Assembly: GCA_016286935.1 (NCBI GenBank)
Contig: JAEEUO010000015.1
Location: forward strand, 1-10,673
Source: Bacillota bacterium
GTDB lineage: Bacteria > Bacillota > Clostridia > Peptostreptococcales > Anaerovoracaceae
Length of the DNA: 10,673 nucleotides
Reading direction: 5' to 3'
Shown: positions 5,222-10,673 of the stretch, in pieces
Layout of the letters: the number at the start of each line of letters is the position of its first letter
Numbering within the stretch: position 1 is the stretch's first letter
Made by a program: the position numbers and the translations under genes
Notes under the pieces: generated by a model
What the model saw: the letters and a program-made list of their open reading frames with translations, nothing else
Told to the model about the DNA's origin: nothing
Database searches by the model: none

Positions 5222-7018
5222 TTACGGCCGGGCAAAGCGGCGGATGATCGCCTCGGCCTGGCGGATGCCGTCGACGGCCGCGGAGACGATGCCGCCCGCG
5301 TAGCCGGCGCCCTCGCCGGCCGGATAGAATCCGTCCAGCGGAGCCAGCGGTGCGGGTCCGGGTAAGGGGGTCTCGGGATGGGGATCAGGGGTGTTTACGG
5401 AAGCGGCGCGCGCGAGGCCGTCCTCGCCGCGCGGGATGCGCACGGGGGAGGAGCTGCGGCTCTCGACGGCCGTCAGGACCGTATCGGGGCGGTCGAAGCC
5501 GCGGACGCGGCGGCCGAACAGCGGAAAGGCCTCCCGGAGCGCGTCCGCGACGAAGCCGGGCAGGCATTCCGAGACGTCGGTCCAGACGGTGCCGCGCGCG
5601 TACGTCGGCGCGGGAGAGGGCGCGGTCCCGGAGGGGGATGCGGACTCCCGCGCGACGGCTTCGGCGGACTTCCCCGCGAGGAAGTCCGCGAGGCGCTCGG
5701 CGGGCGCGGCGTAGCCGCGGCCGCCTTTTTCGAACGCGAGGCGTTCGTATTTCTCCTGGAACGCGACGCCCGCGAGCGGGTCGAAGAGCGGCGAATCTGC
5801 CGGAACGGATTCGCCGTTCGCGTCCTTCGGCAGATAATCCGACGGACGGACGTCGACGAGGACGGCGCTGTTCGCGTTCGTCCCGCCGCGGTCGTGGTCT
5901 GACATGCCGTTCGTCACGACCGTGCCCTCGGACGAGGACGCCGCGACGACCGTGCCGCCGGGGCACATGCAGAACGTATAGACGCCGCGCCCGTTCACCT
6001 TCACGGCGAGCTTGTAATCGGCGGGCTCAAGGTTCAGTTCCTTCGCGGGGCGGCCGTACTGGGCGAGGTCGACCGTCGACTGGAGATGCTCCGCGCGGAC
6101 GCCCATCGAGAACGGCTTCGGCTCCATCGCGAGTCCCGCCGCGCGGAACGCGCGGATCGTGTCGCGCGCGCTGTGGCCGAGGGCGAAGACCGCGGCCGAC
6201 GTCTCGACCGCCGCCGTCCGGCCGGTCGACGTTTCCGTCGCGTACAAGGCCTCTATCCGCCTGTTTCCCGCGTTTTTTTCCTGCCAGCCGGTCACTTTCC
6301 ACCCGAAGCGGATCTCGCCGCCCAGAGACTCGATCTTCCGCCGGATCTCGGTGACGACGACGCGGAGCTTGTCCGTGCCGATGTGGGGCTTGCTTTTATA
6401 ACGGAGCTCGTCCAGGCCGCTTGCCGACGCGAATTCGTCGAGCACCTTCGCGATGCGCGGATCGTGCGTCCCGGTCGTGAGTTTTCCGTCGGAGAACGTT
6501 CCCGCGCCGCCTTCGCCGAACTGGACGTTGCTCTCGGGATCGAGCGGTCCTCCCGCCCAGAACGCTTCGACGTCGCGGACGCGTTCGTCGATCTTTTTTC
6601 CGCGTTCGAGCACGAGGGGCCGGTAGCCCGCCTCCGCGAGAACGAGCGCCGCGAACATCCCGGCCGGGCCGAAGCCGACGACGACGGGCCTTCCCTTCAG
6701 GCGTTCCGCTCCCGCCTCCGGAGGCGCATAGACTGCCGCCTCCTTTTCGACGCGCGAAAGACGGAGCCCGCGGTAATACGCCGCGCCGTCCTTCCTCCGC
6801 CCGAGCGCGAGCAGCTCGCGTTCGAGCGCCGCGTCCGTCTCGAATTCAGCCGTCGTGACGAGGCGGATGTCGTCCTTGTCGCGCGCGTCGACGGACTGGC
6901 GGACGATGCGGAAGTTTCTTACGTCCTCCTCATCGACCGCGAGCCGGCCGAGGACGAGGCGCTTCAGCGTTTTGATCCCCTGGCCCGGATACAGTTTTAC
7001 GTCGTGTACGCGTATCAT
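5222..7018 (-). CDS. FAD-dependent dehydrogenase-like flavoprotein, COG2509 type (598 aa)
   Basis: A cytoplasmic flavoprotein of an uncharacterised but widespread family. It begins with a small alpha/beta domain (about 1-95), followed by the FAD-binding Rossmann motif VVVGFGPAGMFAA (112-124) and the family signature QFGEGGAGTFSDGKLTTG (166-183). Further on come YTFCMCPGG (347-355), TAVESRSSSPVRIPR (516-530) and GFYPAGEGAGYAGGI (563-577), which closes the FAD site. Cys350 and Cys352 sit in the conserved CMCPGG loop. It is longer than the roughly 530 residues I expect for the family because of two Ala/Pro/Ser-rich inserts at about 454-475 and 535-560. The ATG at 7018 directly follows the TAG of the upstream flavoprotein, with GGAGGAAG inside that gene's end, implying coupled translation. 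The substrate is not known for the family. Confidence 0.85.
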   Translation of the reverse strand: MIRVHDVKLYPGQGIKTLKRLVLGRLAVDEEDVRNFRIVRQSVDARDKDDIRLVTTAEFETDAALERELLALGRRKDGAAYYRGLRLSRVEKEAAVYAPPEAGAERLKGRPVVVGFGPAGMFAALVLAEAGYRPLVLERGKKIDERVRDVEAFWAGGPLDPESNVQFGEGGAGTFSDGKLTTGTHDPRIAKVLDEFASASGLDELRYKSKPHIGTDKLRVVVTEIRRKIESLGGEIRFGWKVTGWQEKNAGNRRIEALYATETSTGRTAAVETSAAVFALGHSARDTIRAFRAAGLAMEPKPFSMGVRAEHLQSTVDLAQYGRPAKELNLEPADYKLAVKVNGRGVYTFCMCPGGTVVAASSSEGTVVTNGMSDHDRGGTNANSAVLVDVRPSDYLPKDANGESVPADSPLFDPLAGVAFQEKYERLAFEKGGRGYAAPAERLADFLAGKSAEAVARESASPSGTAPSPAPTYARGTVWTDVSECLPGFVADALREAFPLFGRRVRGFDRPDTVLTAVESRSSSPVRIPRGEDGLARAASVNTPDPHPETPLPGPAPLAPLDGFYPAGEGAGYAGGIVSAAVDGIRQAEAIIRRFARP

Positions 7019-8260
7019 CTAAAAAACGACTTCCTCCGCCAGTTCTTCTTCTTCCCGGAGCTGCAGCTCGAGCACGTTCCGGTCGCCGATCACCCGCTTC
7101 ATCGCGGACATGCCGGCCAGAAAACCGCTCGCCCACGCCCAGTGGAGGTTGTAGCCGCCGCACGGGCCGGTCGCGTCGAGGATCTCTCCCGCGAAGAAGA
7201 GCCCCGGCACGCGGAGCGATTCGAGCGTCAGCGCGTCGATCTCGGAGAGCGTGACGCCGCCGGCCGTGACCTGGGCCTCCTTCCAGCCCTGCGTCCCCGA
7301 AACGGCGACGGTGTACGGTTTTTCCTGTCTGAGATATTCGTCCGCCGCTTCCTCGCCGAGCGCGTCGGTGAACGCCTTCAAAAGGCGCGCGGGGATCTCC
7401 TGTTTCGGGACCCCGTCCGGACCGTTCCCGTCGAACGTCAGAACGCAGTCGAAGGCGTGTTCGTTCGTCCGGTAGACGCCGTGGGAGACGTCCATCACGC
7501 AGATGCCGGAGAGCAGGCCGGGATTGAGCTGGATCTCGCCGTACGACGCATCGACGCGTTCGCCGTCGCGGTACAGCTCGACGGTCCCCTTCACGCGCAC
7601 GCCCTTCACGGGCCCGAGGACCGGGTCGTCGTGGCGGAGGCGGACGAGCGCCGGATGGATCGGCCGCACGGTATGACCGAGAGAGCGCGCGAACGCGTAT
7701 CCGTCGCCCTGCGAACCCGATCCCGGATCGGCCTTTCCGCCGGTCGCGAGGATCACGTTCCGCGCGAGGATCTCATCGCCGTTCTCCGCGGTCAGGCGGA
7801 AGATCCCGCCGTCCGCGAGGCCGATCGACTTCACCGCGAAGCCGTAGACGCGCTCGACGTCCTCGGATCCGACGCCGTCCTCGAGCAGATCGCGCACGCC
7901 CTTCGCGTCCGTATTCGTCGGATAGACGCGGCCGGCCGATTCCTCGGCCGATTCGATGCCGTACTGGGCGAAGATCTCGCGGACCTCGCCGGGGGACACG
8001 CGCGCGAGCACGGCGCGGAGCGTCTCCTCGTCGGCCGTATCGTACGGCGCGGAGGGAGCGGACGTATTCGTGAAATTGCAGCGGCCGTTGCCCGTCTTCG
8101 CGAGCTTCCGGCCGGCTTCTTTGTTCCGGTCGATCAACGCGACCGAAACGGGCGGCTGCTCCTCGAAGTGCTCGCGGCTGTAGGCCGCGAGAGGGAGCGC
8201 CGCCATCAGGCCGGCCGCGCCGGCCCCGACGATCGCGATGTCATACGTTTTCTGATTCAT
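7019..8260 (-). CDS. NAD(P)/FAD-dependent oxidoreductase, BaiN/YhiN/HI0933 family (413 aa)
   Basis: A soluble flavoprotein with a two-domain FAD fold. It has GAGAAGLMAA (12-21) for the ADP part of FAD, the family signature RKLAKTGNGRCNFTN (51-65), ATGG (172-175), QVTAGGV (330-336) and the C-terminal GLFFAGEILDATGPCGGYN (353-371) followed by HWAWASG. Length is typical. The family includes Clostridium scindens BaiN, proposed to reduce a 3-oxo-delta-4,6 bile-acid intermediate, and proteins annotated as aminoacetone oxidases; most members have no proven substrate. Because the gene sits among pfkA and dinB with no bile-acid genes visible, I would not infer bile-acid metabolism. Its ATG overlaps the dinB stop by 4 nt (ATGA), and the next flavoprotein starts right after its stop. 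A basic C-terminal segment ends in an acidic tail (EEEELAEE). Confidence 0.88.
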   Translation of the reverse strand: MNQKTYDIAIVGAGAAGLMAALPLAAYSREHFEEQPPVSVALIDRNKEAGRKLAKTGNGRCNFTNTSAPSAPYDTADEETLRAVLARVSPGEVREIFAQYGIESAEESAGRVYPTNTDAKGVRDLLEDGVGSEDVERVYGFAVKSIGLADGGIFRLTAENGDEILARNVILATGGKADPGSGSQGDGYAFARSLGHTVRPIHPALVRLRHDDPVLGPVKGVRVKGTVELYRDGERVDASYGEIQLNPGLLSGICVMDVSHGVYRTNEHAFDCVLTFDGNGPDGVPKQEIPARLLKAFTDALGEEAADEYLRQEKPYTVAVSGTQGWKEAQVTAGGVTLSEIDALTLESLRVPGLFFAGEILDATGPCGGYNLHWAWASGFLAGMSAMKRVIGDRNVLELQLREEEELAEEVVF

Positions 8261-9513
8261 GTGTCCGTTTCTTCGGGGATGTTGAAGCTCGGGCCGCGGT
8301 CCCGGCGGCCGCCCGTCAGACCGAGGTCGTTTTTGACGAGGCGACCGTACCCGATCGCGCCCTTTCCGAACCGTCCGCGGATCTCGTCGACGACGCGTTC
8401 AGCCTGCTCGTCGCGCCCGCGGTCCTCCTCCGCCTTTCCGAACATCGACAGCTGCACGTCCTCCTCCCCGTCCGTGAGGTAGATCCCCGTCACGGCGAGA
8501 AGGCGGATCGGCGCGTTCTCGGGCCAGTTGCCGCGGAGGATGGCGAGCGCCGCCTCGTCGATCTCGTTCGCGAGGTTCGTCGGCCGCTCGAGGCGGATCT
8601 GGCGGGAGATCGTCCGGAAGTACGGGTCGCGGATGTCGAGTTTGAGGCCGCCGGCCCTGACGTTCTCCTTCCGGAGCCGCGTCGCGACCTGGTCGGACAG
8701 AGCGCGCAGCGCCGTCCGGATGTCCGTCTCCGAGACGAGGTCGCGGCGGTACGTCGTCGAATTGCCGATCGACTTGGCCTTCACCCTGTCGTCGATGTGG
8801 GCGACGGGGCTGTTTTCGAGGCCGTTCGCGTATTCCCAGAGCATCGTTCCGCCCTTGCCAAGCTGCTTTTCCAGAACGCTCCGGTCCGCGGCGGCGAGGT
8901 CTCCGATCGTCCGGATGCCCATCGTTTCCAGCTTCGCGGCCGTCTTCCTCCCCGCGCCGAAGAGTTCGCGCGCGGGCAGGACCCAGAGCAGCTCCCTGTA
9001 GTTGTCGCGCGTGATGACCGTCGTCGCGTCGGGCTTTTTGTAGTCCGAGCCCATCTTCGCGAAGATCTTGTTGAACGAGACGCCGACCGAGCACGTCAGG
9101 CCGAGTTCGCTCTTCACCGTCTTCCGGATCTCGTCGGCGATCGTCTTCCCGTCGCCGAAGAGGCGCCGGCTCGCCGTCACGTCGAGCCACGATTCGTCGA
9201 TCGAGAACGGCTCGACGAGGTCGGTATACCGCGCGTAGATCGCGTTGATCTTTTTATAGTAAGCGGAATAGCGGTCGTAGTGGGGCGGGATCAGGATCAG
9301 GCCGGGGCATTTCTGCTTCGCCTGCCAGATCGTCTCCGCCGTGACGACGCCGTACGCTTTCGCTTCGTAGTTTTTGGCTAAAATAATGCCGTGACGGTGC
9401 TCGGGATCGCCCGAGACCGCCACCGGCTTCCCCGCGAGCTCGGGGAGCGACAGAAGCTCCACCGACGCGAAGAAATTGTTCATATCGCAATGCAGGATCG
9501 TCCGGTCCGCCAT
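8257..9513 (-). CDS. dinB: DNA polymerase IV, Y-family translesion polymerase (418 aa)
   Basis: An error-prone polymerase that copies past damaged bases. Catalytic carboxylates are visible as Asp10 in ILHCDMNNFFASVE (6-19) and Asp106-Glu107 in SIDESWLDVT (104-113). Phe15 matches the steric-gate position of E. coli DinB. The palm continues with CSVGVSFNKIFAKMGSDYKK (141-160), where Lys159-Lys160 and Pro161 are typical. A helix-hairpin-helix stretch follows at about 186-205, then the little-finger domain (about 243-350). QLSMF at 354-358 fits the beta-clamp-binding consensus and is followed by a linker. All catalytic residues are intact and the length is normal. It starts 12 nt after pfkA with only a weak AAGGG site and overlaps the next gene by 4 nt. 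The operon position ties it to replication genes (dnaE end) rather than to a visible LexA site; I saw no SOS box. Confidence 0.93.
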   Translation of the reverse strand: MADRTILHCDMNNFFASVELLSLPELAGKPVAVSGDPEHRHGIILAKNYEAKAYGVVTAETIWQAKQKCPGLILIPPHYDRYSAYYKKINAIYARYTDLVEPFSIDESWLDVTASRRLFGDGKTIADEIRKTVKSELGLTCSVGVSFNKIFAKMGSDYKKPDATTVITRDNYRELLWVLPARELFGAGRKTAAKLETMGIRTIGDLAAADRSVLEKQLGKGGTMLWEYANGLENSPVAHIDDRVKAKSIGNSTTYRRDLVSETDIRTALRALSDQVATRLRKENVRAGGLKLDIRDPYFRTISRQIRLERPTNLANEIDEAALAILRGNWPENAPIRLLAVTGIYLTDGEEDVQLSMFGKAEEDRGRDEQAERVVDEIRGRFGKGAIGYGRLVKNDLGLTGGRRDRGPSFNIPEETDT

Positions 9514-9525
9514 GGCGAAAAGCCC

Positions 9526-10488
9526 TTAGATCGCGAGCGTTTCCATCAGGCGGATCTCCTCGGTGTCGACGATCCGCGTCATATTCATCGCTTCCTGGAG
9601 GTCCATGTCGAACACCTCGACGCCGTGCATGCCGATCGCGCGCGCGTTGCCTTCGCCCTTGAGGACCTCGACGGCGCGGAAGCCCATCTTCGACGCGATG
9701 ATGCGGTCGCTCGCCGTCGGCGTTCCGCCGCGCTGGAGGTAGCCGAGGACGACCTTGCGGACCTCGCCCTGGGTGTGGTTCGCGATCATGTTGACGAGCT
9801 CGTCCGTGCCGATGTTCGCGCCCTCCGCGCGGATGATGATGTTGTGCTTCTTGCCGCGCGCGCGTCCCTTGTCGAGGCGCTTCATCAGAACGTCGAGGTT
9901 CGGCTCGACCTCCGGGATGAAGACGTACGCCGCGCCGCCCGCGACGCCCGCCGCGAGCGCGATGTCGCCGCAGGCGCGGCCCATGACCTCGATGACCGTG
10001 ATCCGGCCGTGGGAGGCGGAGGTGTCGCGGATGAGGTTGATCGCGTTGACGCACGTGTTGACGGCCGTATCGTAGCCGATCGTCCAGTCCGTGTAGGCGA
10101 GGTCGTTGTCGATCGTCGCGGGGACGCAGGCCGTCCGGAGGCCCTGCTTCGACAGCGCGAGGGCGCCGCGGAAGCTGCCGTCGCCGCCGATGACGACGAG
10201 CCCGTCGAGGTCGAAGAGCGACGCCTTGTCGATCGCCTGCTTCACGCCCTCCTCGGTCAGCATTTCCATGCAGCGGGCCGTCCGGAGGAACGTTCCGCCG
10301 CGCTGAAGGACGTCCGAGACGGATTTGACGTCCATCTCGTGGAGATCGCCGCGGAGAAGCCCGTAGTAGCCGTCATACACGCCGTAGACGCGCATGTCGT
10401 TGGAGATCGCGCCGCGCACGACGGCGCGGATGGCCGCGTTCATGCCGGGGGCATCGCCGCCGGATGTGAGTACGCCGATTGTTCTCAT
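9526..10488 (-). CDS. pfkA: 6-phosphofructokinase, ATP-type (320 aa)
   Basis: Glycolytic enzyme phosphorylating fructose 6-phosphate to the 1,6-bisphosphate in the cytoplasm. Numbering nearly matches E. coli PfkA. GGDAPG (10-15) and GGDGS (101-105) bind nucleotide, and Gly104 marks the ATP rather than the PPi type. TIDND (125-129) carries the catalytic Asp127, and Arg72, Arg162, MGR (169-171), Glu222 and Arg244 form the substrate site. Departures from E. coli are Ala124 for Gly, Tyr250 for His249, and, in the effector pocket, Val54 for Arg54 and Ala187 for Glu187; Arg21, Arg25, Arg154 and Lys213 are kept. Activity looks intact, but allosteric control may differ. The ATG has a strong GGAGG (10497-10501, 8-nt spacer) and lies 33 nt after the dnaE stop. 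Length is standard. Confidence 0.95.
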   Translation of the reverse strand: MRTIGVLTSGGDAPGMNAAIRAVVRGAISNDMRVYGVYDGYYGLLRGDLHEMDVKSVSDVLQRGGTFLRTARCMEMLTEEGVKQAIDKASLFDLDGLVVIGGDGSFRGALALSKQGLRTACVPATIDNDLAYTDWTIGYDTAVNTCVNAINLIRDTSASHGRITVIEVMGRACGDIALAAGVAGGAAYVFIPEVEPNLDVLMKRLDKGRARGKKHNIIIRAEGANIGTDELVNMIANHTQGEVRKVVLGYLQRGGTPTASDRIIASKMGFRAVEVLKGEGNARAIGMHGVEVFDMDLQEAMNMTRIVDTEEIRLMETLAI

Positions 10489-10521
10489 GTGTATTTCCTC
10501 CTGTATGTCAGGTTGATAACG

Positions 10522-10673
10522 TTATTTGCCTTCCTTGACGGTCCCGGGGCCGAGAAGCGCCTCGGCTTCGAGGATGAAGCCGTGTTCGTACGAGACGGTG
10601 CGGCCGAGCTTCTTGCCTTCCTTCGTCTCCTCGACGTAGACCTTCACGGGGCGGTCGCCCGGATAGAACGAGA
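10522..10673 (-). CDS. dnaE: C-terminal end of probable DNA polymerase III alpha subunit (partial)
   Basis: The last 49 residues of a gene whose start lies beyond the right edge, with stop TAA at 10524-10522. The visible protein begins SFYPGDRPVKVYVEETKEGK and ends LGPGTVKEGK. A pattern of FPG, a short valine-rich strand, an ETK-type acidic/basic turn, and a final helix with LLG followed by Val and Lys is what clostridial DnaE proteins carry at their C-terminus, in the OB/tau-binding end of the replicative polymerase. The gene directly upstream of pfkA in many Clostridia is dnaE, which supports the call. The fragment is too short for certainty; any protein with a small C-terminal beta domain could look similar. 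Confidence 0.6.
   Translation of the reverse strand, partial: SFYPGDRPVKVYVEETKEGKKLGRTVSYEHGFILEAEALLGPGTVKEGK

Noticed and set aside
6086..8482. A 798-codon open frame on the plus strand
   Set aside because: It runs antisense across the two flavoprotein genes and the end of dinB. Its translation is rich in Arg, Asp, Val and Ala with no family motif. This is the usual antisense shadow of GC-rich coding DNA.
10516..10525. Perfect palindrome ATAACGTTAT at the dnaE stop
   Set aside because: It is only 10 bp, overlaps the stop codon, and has no T-run or conserved partner; probably chance.

Overview
The window is GC-rich (about 60% or more by eye) bacterial DNA with strong Shine-Dalgarno sites, short intergenic gaps and overlapping genes. 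Three things point to an anaerobic, GC-rich Clostridia-type Bacillota: a 2-hydroxyacyl-CoA dehydratase gene pair, a CooT-type nickel protein, and a dnaE end directly upstream of pfkA, an order common in Clostridia. This placement is inference; there is no rRNA or other taxonomic marker here.

Right part (3710-10673, all minus strand): a compact likely operon read from right to left. It runs from the C-terminal end of a probable DNA polymerase III alpha subunit (dnaE, cut by the window edge) to 6-phosphofructokinase (pfkA), DNA polymerase IV (dinB), a BaiN/YhiN-type flavoprotein, a COG2509-type flavoprotein and an NhaC-type Na+/H+ antiporter. Gaps are 33, 12, -4, 0 and 21 nt. A strong hairpin at 3656-3686 closes it.

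Middle (about 2990-3690, plus strand): a two-gene operon with its own promoter, placed between two minus-strand units. It encodes a small protein with a His/Cys-rich repeat domain plus a helical tail, followed by a CooT-family protein. The likely theme is nickel (or other soft-metal) binding or delivery. Both this operon and the antiporter operon end on the same hairpin.

Left part (1-2883, minus strand): two adjacent genes for subunits of the 2-hydroxyacyl-CoA dehydratase / benzoyl-CoA reductase superfamily (396 and 543 aa), 1 nt apart. A third gene starts 15 nt further on and runs off the left edge. The usual ATP-dependent activator is not in the window. The 173-nt divergent region 2884-3056 holds promoters for both directions and two short perfect inverted repeats that look like operators.

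No tRNA, rRNA, CRISPR array, insertion sequence or phage gene was seen. No stretch longer than 300 nt lacks a gene. The most interesting item is the His/Cys-repeat protein paired with CooT; the next is the unusually long, activator-less dehydratase pair.
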